DNA of 6,343 bases from Fusobacteriaceae bacterium UBA2433 (GCA_002342785.1 DDQV01000078.1:1-6343); one strand, 5' to 3'. Shown: positions 1-6,114, counted from the first letter of the stretch. Program-made: numbers and translations. Notes: generated from the letters alone by a model not told the origin.

Positions 1-1108
1 AATTATTTATTTGTTTTTCATATTTTAAGTTGTCTTTTTCTAAATCTTTTAATTGATCTAAAATGATATCTTTTTTAGAATTTAGTTTATCTAACTCGCT
101 AAGTTGATCTTTTAATTTTATATCTAATTTTTTTGAAATTTCTTTTTTATTAGATATCTCACGATTAAATCCTTTGACCCTTTCTCCATATAAAATTTTG
201 TCATTGACTAGTTTATCTACATCTTTTTTCAAATCAATATTTTTATCGGTCAATGTATCAATCTCATCATTTAAAGAATTTCTTTTGTTGTTGATCTCTT
301 CTAAAATAACTTCTTTTTCTGTAAAACTTTTTTCAAGGTTTTTTAAAATAATATTAGAATCAATTTTTTGTTTAGAGAGATCATCTACAATTTTTTGATT
401 AATTTTATGTTCTTCTAAAAAGATAGATTTTTTTAAAATCTTTACTTCATCATCTATTTTTTTGTATTTTATAGCTTTTTCAGCTTGTTTCTCAATTTTA
501 TTTTTATTTTCTTCTAATTCATTGATAATAAGATTTATTTTATCTGTTTCTAATTCTACTTTAGAAAGTTTTTTTATAGCTTCATCTTTACGAAGCTTAA
601 TTTTTTTTATTCCAGCAGCTTCTTCAATAATACTTTTGATTTCTTTGTTAGAAGCACTTATTATTTTTTCAACTTTTCCTTGTCCAATAACAGAGTATGC
701 ACTTTTTCCTACACCAGTATCTAAAAATAATTCGTTGATATCTTTTAGCCTGCATCTTTGATCATTGATATAGTATTCATTCTCACTTTTTTTATTTATT
801 TTTCTTGTTACTTTTACTATTTCATCATCTATTTCTAAAGTTTTATCTTCATTATCTATATAAAGCGATACAACTGCTGTATTTCTAGGGTTTTTATTTT
901 TTCCTCCAGAAAATATAATATCGCTACTTTCTTTAGCTCTTATATTTTTATATGATTGTTCCCCTAATACCCATAAGATAGCATCTAAAATATTAGATTT
1001 ACCACTTCCATTAGGTCCTACAATAGATGTTATCCCCATATCGAAGTCGAGTTTTATTTTATCTGCAAAGGATTTAAATCCATCTATCTCTACACATTTT
1101 AAATACAT
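1..1108 (-). CDS. smc: Chromosome segregation protein SMC, N-terminal part (runs off the left edge)
   Basis: SMC is the ATPase core of the bacterial Smc-ScpAB condensin, which loads on DNA and helps organise and separate sister chromosomes. Only the first 369 codons are in the window; the family is usually about 1,170-1,190 residues, so two thirds lie beyond base 1. The frame is open from ATG at 1108 to the edge. The N-terminus (MYLKCVEIDGFKSFADK) is typical of SMC. Walker A is GPNGSGKS at residues 31-38 (Lys37), followed by the Q-loop GEQS at 49-52 and an Arg at 57, equivalent to the Arg finger of Bacillus subtilis Smc. AYSVIGQGKVE (137-147) and EEAAG (162-166) close the N-terminal half of the head. 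From about residue 168 the protein is Lys/Glu/Leu/Ile-rich with heptad-like spacing, as expected for the coiled-coil arm. The signature motif, Walker B and hinge are not visible. A GAGGG ribosome binding site lies 4 nt before the ATG. The gene follows hslU in the same direction without an obvious terminator, so co-transcription is likely. Identity is secure. Confidence 0.95.
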   Translation of the reverse strand, partial: MYLKCVEIDGFKSFADKIKLDFDMGITSIVGPNGSGKSNILDAILWVLGEQSYKNIRAKESSDIIFSGGKNKNPRNTAVVSLYIDNEDKTLEIDDEIVKVTRKINKKSENEYYINDQRCRLKDINELFLDTGVGKSAYSVIGQGKVEKIISASNKEIKSIIEEAAGIKKIKLRKDEAIKKLSKVELETDKINLIINELEENKNKIEKQAEKAIKYKKIDDEVKILKKSIFLEEHKINQKIVDDLSKQKIDSNIILKNLEKSFTEKEVILEEINNKRNSLNDEIDTLTDKNIDLKKDVDKLVNDKILYGERVKGFNREISNKKEISKKLDIKLKDQLSELDKLNSKKDIILDQLKDLEKDNLKYEKQINN

Positions 1109-1193
1109 ATTTCCCTCACTTTTCTTTTTTCAATTTTATGAATCAATTTTTTTATAAATACATATGTCAGAGTATTTTAATTTTTAATTGCCC
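1109..1193. other. hslU-smc intergenic spacer, no terminator seen
   Basis: These 85 bp separate two minus-strand genes. I see the smc ribosome binding site (GAGGG at 1113-1117, read on the minus strand) and otherwise A/T-rich sequence without a GC-containing hairpin plus T-run. A convincing promoter is also lacking. This fits transcriptional read-through from hslU into smc, although a weak internal promoter cannot be excluded by eye. Confidence 0.5.
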
Positions 1194-2513
1194 TTAGAGG
1201 ATGTAATCATCTAAATTTTCTTCTACAAAACTATAATTAAACACCTTAACAACATCTTTTTTTCCAATTTTGATGGTAGTTTCTTTATCATATGGAGCTT
1301 CAAACATAATATCATTTAGAATTTTTTCAATTACTCCAGATAATCTTCTAGCACCTATATTTTCAATTTCTTCATTGAGATCAATGGCCACCTCTGCTAT
1401 CTCATCGATAGCTCCATTTGTAAAGCTTAAATTGACATTATCAGTTTTTAGCAGTTCCTTATATTGAGTTAATAGATTAAAATCAATTTTAGTTAAAATT
1501 TTTACAAAATCATCTTTAGTTAAACTATTTAATCTTACTTTTATAGGAAATCTTCCTTGTAATTCTGCCATTAGATCACTAGGACTAGATTGAGTAAAAG
1601 CTCCTGCTGCAATAAATAAAATATGTTCTGTTTTAATAGCACCATATTTTGTCATAACGGTGGTACCCTCAATTATTGGTAAGATATCTCTTTGAACACC
1701 TTGACGTGAAACATCATTGTGACTACCTTCTCTCTCTGCTATCTTATCAATTTCATCTATAAATACTATTCCATCTTCCTGAACTTTTTGAATAGCGATA
1801 GGTTTTAATTCTTCTAGGTCTATATTTTCTTCAATTTCAGCTTTTAAAAGATATTCAATTGCATTTTTGACATTCATCTTAACTATTTTTTTCTTTCCTC
1901 CAGGAAAAGAGTTCATAATATTATCTATAATACCCTTTACGCCATCTTCACTAGAATCATTTCCAGTTGCAAAAACTTCAACTACTGGAGTATCTATGTT
2001 TTGATGTTTTTCAATTTCAATTTCTTGAAGGTCATATTTTCCAGATTTAATTTCTTCAAATAGAGTATTTTTCTCATTTAAATTAATCGTATCATAAGGT
2101 TTTATAAGTTTTGCAACTTTGCAAAAGATTGATTCTTTATATTTTTCTCTCAGTATTTCTATTTTTTTTGATTTCAATTTATTAAAAGTTATAGAAACGA
2201 GATCTTTTATCATAGATTCAACATCTTTTCCAACATATCCTACTTCTGTATACTTGGTAGCTTCAACTTTTATAAATGGTGAATCGGTAAGAACTGCTAG
2301 TCTCCTGGCTATTTCAGTTTTACCAACGCCTGTAGGTCCTATTAAAATTATATTTTTAGGAGTGATTTCATTTTTTAATTTTATATCTGAAATTTGTTTT
2401 CTTCTATATCTATTTCTTAATGAAATGGCTACATTTCTTTTTGCATCTTCTTGAGAAATTATATATTTATTTAGTTCTTCTACAATTTTTTTGGGGATTA
2501 AATTTTCCTTCAT
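1194..2513 (-). CDS. hslU: ATP-dependent protease ATPase subunit HslU (ClpY)
   Basis: HslU is a cytoplasmic hexameric AAA+ unfoldase that feeds substrates to the HslV (ClpQ) peptidase. The 439-residue length matches the family (about 440-465). Visible motifs in order: the N-terminal PKKIVEELNKYIISQEDAKR segment (7-26), Walker A GPTGVGKT at 59-66, pore loop GYVG at 92-95, a Lys/Glu-rich insertion (I) domain at about 105-240, Walker B IVFIDE at 249-254, GRF with the probable arginine finger Arg321 (320-322), and sensor-2 IGARRL at 386-391. The C-terminus ENLDDYIL resembles the E. coli-type tail (DLSRFIL) that inserts into HslV and activates it, so the protein looks competent for partnership. 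The start is fixed by an AGGAGG site 4 nt upstream, just inside a short leader from the promoter at 2545-2573. No hslV is adjacent: upstream lies a 293-bp gap and then divergent folE, downstream is smc. ClpX is the nearest alternative family but lacks the I domain and carries an N-terminal zinc finger, which is absent here. Confidence 0.97.
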   Translation of the reverse strand: MKENLIPKKIVEELNKYIISQEDAKRNVAISLRNRYRRKQISDIKLKNEITPKNIILIGPTGVGKTEIARRLAVLTDSPFIKVEATKYTEVGYVGKDVESMIKDLVSITFNKLKSKKIEILREKYKESIFCKVAKLIKPYDTINLNEKNTLFEEIKSGKYDLQEIEIEKHQNIDTPVVEVFATGNDSSEDGVKGIIDNIMNSFPGGKKKIVKMNVKNAIEYLLKAEIEENIDLEELKPIAIQKVQEDGIVFIDEIDKIAEREGSHNDVSRQGVQRDILPIIEGTTVMTKYGAIKTEHILFIAAGAFTQSSPSDLMAELQGRFPIKVRLNSLTKDDFVKILTKIDFNLLTQYKELLKTDNVNLSFTNGAIDEIAEVAIDLNEEIENIGARRLSGVIEKILNDIMFEAPYDKETTIKIGKKDVVKVFNYSFVEENLDDYIL

Positions 2514-2544
2514 TTTGCCTCCTCACAACAGTGTATAACGACAT

Positions 2545-2573
2545 ATTATATACTATTTATCTAGCTATTACAA
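2545..2573 (-). promoter_or_regulatory. Sigma-70-type promoter of hslU(-smc)
   Basis: On the minus strand, TTGTAA (2568-2573) and a perfect TATAAT (2545-2550) are separated by exactly 17 bp. Transcription would begin near 2538 and give a leader of about 25 nt carrying the AGGAGG site of hslU. No heat-shock-type CIRCE inverted repeat (TTAGCACTC...GAGTGCTAA) is visible here, so the sequence gives no sign of HrcA control. Assigned from consensus match, spacing and position. Confidence 0.75.
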
Positions 2574-2602
2574 GAAAGGTGTTTATAATATAAAGGAGAA
2601 AT

Positions 2603-2659
2603 ATGAAGAGTTTTTTCTTTGTTTTTGATATTGTAACAGCTTATATTTTAATTGTTTGA
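2603..2659 (+). CDS. Possible 18-residue hydrophobic peptide upstream of folE
   Basis: An ATG at 2603 preceded by AAAGGAG (ending 4 nt before it) opens a frame of 18 codons ending in TGA at 2657-2659. The peptide MKSFFFVFDIVTAYILIV has one Lys near the start and is otherwise almost entirely hydrophobic, like a minimal membrane-inserted peptide. I do not recognise it. It ends 147 bp before folE, so it is not a translationally coupled leader. The only TATAAT nearby on this strand (2584-2589) is too close to the ribosome binding site to produce a translatable transcript from this ATG. In such T-rich DNA, hydrophobic short frames arise by chance; the good ribosome binding site is the only positive evidence. 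Confidence 0.2.
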   Translation: MKSFFFVFDIVTAYILIV

Positions 2660-2710
2660 AAAGGAATAAATTATTATAAGGTTATTTTGTATGATTTTAA
2701 AGTGAAAATG

Positions 2711-2719
2711 TGATAAAAT
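2711..2719 (+). promoter_or_regulatory. Probable extended -10 promoter element of folE
   Basis: TGATAAAAT at 2711-2719 matches an extended -10 box (TGnTAtAAT) with one mismatch. The only -35-like hexamer nearby, TTGTAT at 2687-2692, is 21 bp away, which is too far for a normal pair, so the promoter would rely on the TG extension. Predicted start near 2726, leaving a leader of about 80 nt before folE. The same TGATAAAAT string recurs in the promoter at 6203-6231. Confidence 0.45.
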
Positions 2720-2806
2720 ATAAAAAAATTATTATAAAAGTATTTTTTAGAGGGCTTATGATTATTTTAAAAATATAGATTAGAAAGTAAGTAAGGAGGA
2801 TAATTC

Positions 2807-3367
2807 ATGGATAAAAAAAAGATAATGGACGGGGTAAAATTAATCTTAGAAGGTATAGGAGAAGATATAAATAGAGAAGGTTTAGTTGGGACTCCTGATA
2901 GAGTAGCCAGGATGTTTGGTGAGATTTGTGGTGGATTACATAAAGATCCAGCAGATGAAATATCTATATTTTTTCACGTAGATCATAATGATATGGTTAT
3001 AGTAAAAGATATTCAATTTTATTCATTATGTGAACATCACTTATTACCATTTTATGGGAAGGTACATATAGCTTATATTCCAGAAAATGGTAAAGTTACT
3101 GGTTTGAGTAAATTAGCGAGAGTAGTAGATATAGCATCTAAAAAACCACAGCTCCAAGAGAGATTGAATAGTGAGATAGTAGAAGCTTTAGAAATGAAAC
3201 TTAATGCAAAAGGAGTTTTAGTTGTAATAGAAGCAGAACATATGTGTATGACCATGAGGGGAATAAAAAAACCAGGATCAAAAACAATAACATCTGGAGT
3301 TAGGGGAATATTTAGAACTAACCTTGCAACTAGGGAAGAGGCTTTGTCATTAATAAAACATATGTAA
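2807..3367 (+). CDS. folE: GTP cyclohydrolase I (FolE, type IA)
   Basis: FolE converts GTP to 7,8-dihydroneopterin triphosphate plus formate, the first step of tetrahydrofolate synthesis; in many bacteria the product also feeds queuosine synthesis. The 186-residue length agrees with the compact bacterial form (about 190 in Bacillus). EGLVGTPDRVARM at 24-36 is the N-terminal signature. CEHHLLPF at 75-82 supplies zinc ligands Cys75 and His78, and HMCM at 145-148 supplies the third, Cys147. GLSKLARVVD (99-108) and the run around RGIKKPGS (151-158) to TSGVRGIFR (162-170) complete the active-site signatures. All zinc ligands are present, so this is the zinc-dependent FolE and not FolE2. The start is set by AAGGAGGA at 2793-2800, 7 nt before ATG. 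The gene is apparently monocistronic: the next gene is convergent, with a terminator between. No other folate, pterin or queuosine gene is in the window, so its main pathway cannot be told from context. Confidence 0.97.
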   Translation: MDKKKIMDGVKLILEGIGEDINREGLVGTPDRVARMFGEICGGLHKDPADEISIFFHVDHNDMVIVKDIQFYSLCEHHLLPFYGKVHIAYIPENGKVTGLSKLARVVDIASKKPQLQERLNSEIVEALEMKLNAKGVLVVIEAEHMCMTMRGIKKPGSKTITSGVRGIFRTNLATREEALSLIKHM

Positions 3368-3422
3368 GATAAAATCAATTGTGAATGAGATTAAATAATA
3401 TATTTATTTTTTTAAAATTATA

Positions 3423-3465
3423 AAAATAAAAAGATCCCAGATTTAACTAGGGATCTTTTTATTTT
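3423..3465. terminator. Bidirectional Rho-independent terminator between folE and the permease gene
   Basis: Two 16-bp arms (3423-3438 and 3450-3465) are perfectly complementary around an 11-nt loop. The core GATCCC/GGGATC is the GC-rich part of the stem. It is followed by T-runs on both strands (CTTTTTATTTT on the plus strand, mirrored on the minus strand). It lies 55 bp after the folE stop and 8 bp after the permease stop on the other strand, so one hairpin can end both convergent transcripts. Confidence 0.92.
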
Positions 3466-3473
3466 GTACATAA

Positions 3474-4907
3474 TTAAATAATTGTAGATTCAATTTCTGT
3501 ATTTTCATCTTTGAATTTAATTTTTTTAATAATGGCTCCTATAGCTAGGAATAATGCTAAACCACCATAGTATAATTTAATTACATCCATTTGTTCTGCT
3601 AAAGGGATACTTAGATCATATCCAGCAAATATAATGGCCGCTATATTTAGTAATACAACTATTCCACCTATTAGATATGCCAATGTATTATTTTTACATA
3701 ATTGAAATGGAGACTTGTGACCATCTTTTCTAAATTTTATATAAGCAATACTTAAAAATAAATATGGTAAAGTAAATGCCATAGTAGACATATCATAAAT
3801 TTTATAATAAAGGTTTCCTGCAGATTTTCCACCAAATGTAGTTATTAGTATAAATAAAAATGACAGTGAAGTTTGAAATATAAGAGCATTTTTTAAAACT
3901 CCATTTTTTGTTTTTTTTGTCATCCATGAAGGAAAAGTTCCTTTGGGTGCTTCACTGAATACAGCTTTAGAAAGAGCTAATGACCATAGAACTAATGCTA
4001 CAAAAGTAATTATTGTATATGTAAGTCCGATTATTTTAACAAACCATATTCCAAGTCCAAAAGCAGTACCCATAAATGCATAACCACTTATTACAGAGTT
4101 TACAAGTGAAACTTTACTGTAATCTTCTGGTGTACCAAAAGCAGCTATTGATATAATACCAAGTACGTACAAAACTCCAATTAATAAAGCTGAAAGTAAT
4201 AATCCTCTTGAAAAATCTCTTTCTGGTTTTTCAACTTTGTCAACATAAGTTCCAACTAATTCAGAACCAGCATAAGCAAATATTATCCAAGCAAATGTGC
4301 TCAGGAAACTCCCTAAATTTTCTTTTGTATTTATAGGCATCATAAGAGATTTAGTAGTTAATTCTGTTGCAGGAGTTCCAAAAAATCCCATATATGTACC
4401 AATTCCTCCAACTAAAAATATACCTGCTACAATTAGAGAAATATATCCTGTAAGTGTGGATATTTTACTGAAACCATTCTCATATTTAATTCCTATAAGA
4501 AGTGCTATAATAAGTGAAATTGCCGACATAATTGCCATAGAAAAATTTCCTAAATTTGCATCTCCAGTAAAAGCAAAAGATAAATAAGTAGGAACTCTTG
4601 AAGCTAAGGTGGGCAGATAAAAAATATTAGCCACAAAGTAAGACCATAGAGCATAGTAAGCTACATTTTTACCAAGACCAATATCGATCCATGAATAGAT
4701 TCCACCAGTTCTATTTTTTGCATAAGATGCAAACTCTGACATGATAAGGCACATAGGTAAGAAGTAGATGATGGCTCCTAAGATGAACATTGAAGTTGAC
4801 TGAGTTCCGCTAGCCTTAAAGTTATTGGCTATATTACCAAAACCGAAAACTGCTACAAAGATAATCATGACAATTGCTGTTACTGATAGGTGTTTTTTTT
4901 TGTTCAT
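3474..4907 (-). CDS. yjeM: APC-superfamily amino-acid permease, YjeM / glutamate:GABA-antiporter-like
   Basis: This is an integral inner-membrane transporter of 477 residues with about 12 hydrophobic segments, the usual size and topology of the amino acid-polyamine-organocation superfamily. TM1 (about 8-30) contains FGFGN at 21-25, where APC proteins have an unwound glycine-rich substrate-binding stretch. GGIYSWI at 68-74 follows TM2. TM6 carries YAGSE at 212-216, and the loop after it reads VDKVEKPERDFSRG (222-235), a close match to the VDKTEKPEKNFAKG loop I recall from E. coli YjeM. I therefore place it in the YjeM branch near GadC; the symbol is a family-level assignment, not proven orthology. 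The substrate is unknown: YjeM itself is poorly characterised, and GadC relatives exchange glutamate for GABA. No decarboxylase gene is adjacent, so an acid-resistance antiport role is not supported. An AAGGAGG site lies 6 nt before the ATG. The gene has its own promoter (5058-5086), a leader of about 145 nt with repeats, and a terminator 8 bp after the stop. Confidence 0.85.
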   Translation of the reverse strand: MNKKKHLSVTAIVMIIFVAVFGFGNIANNFKASGTQSTSMFILGAIIYFLPMCLIMSEFASYAKNRTGGIYSWIDIGLGKNVAYYALWSYFVANIFYLPTLASRVPTYLSFAFTGDANLGNFSMAIMSAISLIIALLIGIKYENGFSKISTLTGYISLIVAGIFLVGGIGTYMGFFGTPATELTTKSLMMPINTKENLGSFLSTFAWIIFAYAGSELVGTYVDKVEKPERDFSRGLLLSALLIGVLYVLGIISIAAFGTPEDYSKVSLVNSVISGYAFMGTAFGLGIWFVKIIGLTYTIITFVALVLWSLALSKAVFSEAPKGTFPSWMTKKTKNGVLKNALIFQTSLSFLFILITTFGGKSAGNLYYKIYDMSTMAFTLPYLFLSIAYIKFRKDGHKSPFQLCKNNTLAYLIGGIVVLLNIAAIIFAGYDLSIPLAEQMDVIKLYYGGLALFLAIGAIIKKIKFKDENTEIESTII

Positions 4908-5034
4908 TTTTTCCTCCTTGAAATTAACAACTAAATTAAATTATAACTTTGAAGACTAAATTTTTGAAAGTGTTTAATATATAGCACTTATTTAGAAAAA
5001 AAGATTCAAAACAAAACTTTTTGAAGTGTTTTTA

Positions 5035-5049
5035 ATTATAATTTTTAGA
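5035..5049 (-). repeat. 15-bp direct repeat, copy downstream of permease promoter (operator candidate)
   Basis: On the minus strand this reads TCTAAAAATTATAAT and is identical to 5066-5080. The two copies start 31 bp apart, close to three turns of B-DNA, so proteins bound to them would face the same side. This copy spans about +2 to +16 relative to the predicted permease transcription start. The operator role is inferred from identity, spacing and position. Confidence 0.5.
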
Positions 5050-5068
5050 ATAGTATTAATATACTATT
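5049..5068. repeat. Inverted repeat over the permease -10 box
   Basis: AATAGTAT (5049-5056) and ATACTATT (5061-5068) are perfect 8-bp arms around a TAAT spacer, and the permease -10 hexamer (5058-5063) lies inside. It sits between the two 15-bp direct repeats and touches both. The arms are A/T-rich, so chance is not excluded, but the position fits a dimer-binding operator. Confidence 0.45.
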
Positions 5069-5086
5069 ATAATTTTTAGATGTCAA
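5058..5086 (-). promoter_or_regulatory. Sigma-70-type promoter of the permease gene
   Basis: On the minus strand a perfect TTGACA (5081-5086) and TATATT (5058-5063) are separated by exactly 17 bp. Transcription should start near 5051, leaving an unusually long leader of about 145 nt. The spacer holds one copy of a 15-bp repeat whose second copy sits just after the predicted start. The -10 box lies within an inverted repeat, so access by RNA polymerase could be blocked by a bound regulator. Confidence 0.75.
5066..5080 (-). repeat. 15-bp direct repeat, copy in the permease promoter spacer (operator candidate)
   Basis: This copy is identical over 15 bp to 5035-5049. It fills most of the spacer between the -35 (5081-5086) and -10 (5058-5063) boxes of the permease promoter. 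A protein bound here would compete directly with RNA polymerase. Confidence 0.5.
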
Positions 5087-5116
5087 TAGGATTAAGTGAT
5101 AAATTTATTTTAAATT

Positions 5117-5146
5117 TTGTACCATCAAATTAAAAAAAAGTATATA
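5117..5146 (+). promoter_or_regulatory. Candidate promoter of the alpha/beta hydrolase gene
   Basis: TTGTAC (5117-5122) and TATATA (5141-5146) are 18 bp apart on the plus strand. The start would be near 5153, about 95 nt before the ATG. The surroundings are so A/T-rich that other -10-like hexamers exist closer to the gene, so this is only the best-spaced pair I can see. Confidence 0.35.
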
Positions 5147-5155
5147 GTATATTAA
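5144..5155 (+). repeat. Distal inverted copy of the permease-promoter motif, near the hydrolase promoter
   Basis: ATAGTATATTAA here is the exact reverse complement of 5056-5067, the right half of the inverted repeat over the permease -10 box. It lies 88 bp away on the hydrolase side and overlaps the candidate hydrolase -10 box (5141-5146). A shared regulator binding both sites is possible; the low complexity of the sequence keeps confidence low. Confidence 0.3.
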
Positions 5156-5175
5156 AACTATATTATTTTATTAAA

Positions 5176-5202
5176 AAATCAAATCAATTAAATTAAATTA
5201 AT
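5176..5202. repeat. Short pentamer repeat tract (AAATC)2(AATTA)3
   Basis: Two AAATC units are followed by three AATTA units and a partial one, a 5-bp periodicity over 27 bp, 45 bp before the hydrolase start codon and inside its predicted leader. Copy number could vary by slippage, but it is non-coding and I see no motif it would bring in or out of phase. Confidence 0.5.
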
Positions 5203-5247
5203 ATTTATTACAGTTTTATTTAATTATATTAAGGTGGGGAGTTAAAG

Positions 5248-6114
5248 ATGAAAGATCTAATAAGATTATGGGAGCCTTCTTCAGAAGTATCTATAAAAGG
5301 TACAATATTTATAATTCATGGTATGGGAGAATATTCTAAAAGGTATAAAAATGTTTGTAATTATTTAAAAAATCATGGATATAAAGTAGCTATTATAGAT
5401 CATGTTGGCCATGGAAATAATATAAAAGACTTAGATGAATTAGGGTTAATAAAAGATAAATTTAGAAAATCTTTAAAAGAAATTACAGATTTTATTGAAA
5501 TAGTTAGAGATGATAAACCTTTATTTATATTAGGTCATAGTATGGGATCTTTTATGGCTCAAAATTTATTAGAGAGAGGGATAATAAATGATGGGATCAT
5601 CTTATCAGGATCTGCAAGACCATCTAAATTCTTAATAAAATTTGGTTATTTTTTATCTAAATGGTTTCTTTTATTTGGAAATAAAAGAAATTTTTTCTTA
5701 AATAAATTAGTTTTTGGTAAAAATAATTTAGGAATTGAAGGTAATGAAAATTTTAGATGGTTAACAAGGGATAAAAAAAGTGTAAAAAAATATGAAGAAG
5801 ATCCACTTTGTGGATTTATCCCATATACAAGTTATTTTGAAGGATTATTTTATCTTATAGGATGTTCGTTAAAAATAGGAAACAAAAAACAACAAATAAA
5901 AACTCCTATTTATATAGTTTCTGGTTTAGGTGATCCTGTGGGAGGATATGGAATTGCTGTAAAAAAATTATATAAATTTTATAAACAAATTGGTTATAGG
6001 GATATCACATTAAAATTATATCCAAAGGGGCGTCATGAGATGTTGAATGAGATAAATAATCAAGAGGTTTATCATAATCTTTTAAAATGGTTAGATAAAA
6101 GGGTAGGAAGATGA
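5248..6114 (+). CDS. Alpha/beta hydrolase of the serine aminopeptidase S33 / monoacylglycerol lipase-lysophospholipase type
   Basis: A 288-residue serine hydrolase of the Hydrolase_4 (S33-like) group, whose members cleave monoacylglycerols, lysophospholipids or other esters. HGMGEYSKRY at 24-33 is the typical oxyanion-loop region, followed by DHVGHG at 51-56. The nucleophile elbow is GHSMGS at 96-101, giving Ser98. Asp229 in SGLGDPVGG and His263 in GRHEMLNE complete a plausible catalytic triad in the right order and spacing. Residues of about 125-215 form a cap-like insertion rich in Phe, Lys and Leu. There is no signal peptide or clear membrane anchor, so a cytoplasmic or membrane-peripheral enzyme acting on phospholipid-derived or acylglycerol substrates is likely. 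The precise substrate cannot be read from the sequence. The start is supported by AAGGTGG at 5231-5237, 10 nt before ATG. The gene is divergent from the permease and probably monocistronic, since a new promoter follows it at 6203-6231. Confidence 0.88.
   Translation: MKDLIRLWEPSSEVSIKGTIFIIHGMGEYSKRYKNVCNYLKNHGYKVAIIDHVGHGNNIKDLDELGLIKDKFRKSLKEITDFIEIVRDDKPLFILGHSMGSFMAQNLLERGIINDGIILSGSARPSKFLIKFGYFLSKWFLLFGNKRNFFLNKLVFGKNNLGIEGNENFRWLTRDKKSVKKYEEDPLCGFIPYTSYFEGLFYLIGCSLKIGNKKQQIKTPIYIVSGLGDPVGGYGIAVKKLYKFYKQIGYRDITLKLYPKGRHEMLNEINNQEVYHNLLKWLDKRVGR

Larger units (their letters stand above)
4908..5247. other. 340-bp divergent regulatory region between permease and hydrolase genes
   Basis: This gene-free, very A/T-rich stretch separates the divergent permease (minus) and hydrolase (plus) genes. 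It contains the permease ribosome binding site and a leader with repeated CACTT(T)CAAAAA motifs. It also holds a strong permease promoter flanked by repeats, a weaker hydrolase promoter candidate, a pentamer repeat tract, and the hydrolase ribosome binding site (AAGGTGG at 5231-5237). I see no open frame with a credible start and no structured RNA I can name. Confidence 0.7.

Noticed and set aside
174..761. Plus-strand open frames at 174-398 and 462-761
   Set aside because: They lie antisense to the smc coding region, encode low-complexity Ser/Phe/Leu/Ile-rich peptides typical of reverse-read Lys/Glu-rich coiled coil, and lack ribosome binding sites.
1270..2454. Plus-strand open frames at 1270-1467 and 2119-2454
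   Set aside because: Both are antisense to well-supported hslU and have no recognisable motif or ribosome binding site.
2584..2589. Plus-strand TATAAT as promoter for the 18-codon frame
   Set aside because: There is no -35 hexamer at the right distance, and the start would fall inside the ribosome binding site of that frame, leaving no leader.
2755..2778. Six-codon frame MIILKI (ATG at 2758) just before folE as a leader peptide
   Set aside because: It is too short to judge, shows no run of regulatory codons, and has no paired hairpins around it.
3073..3378. Minus-strand open frame antisense to folE
   Set aside because: The opposite strand encodes conserved FolE motifs across this whole stretch; the antisense frame has no family features.
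4297..4587. Plus-strand open frame antisense to the permease gene
   Set aside because: It overlaps conserved membrane segments of the permease and has no convincing start signal.
5035..5080. The TATAAT inside each 15-bp repeat as extra -10 boxes
   Set aside because: Neither has a -35-like hexamer 16-18 bp upstream; the TTGACA-17-TATATT pair fits much better.
5176..5202. Pentamer tract as a CRISPR array or replication iteron
   Set aside because: The units are 5 bp with no spacers, far too short for CRISPR, and no DnaA box or replication gene is nearby.
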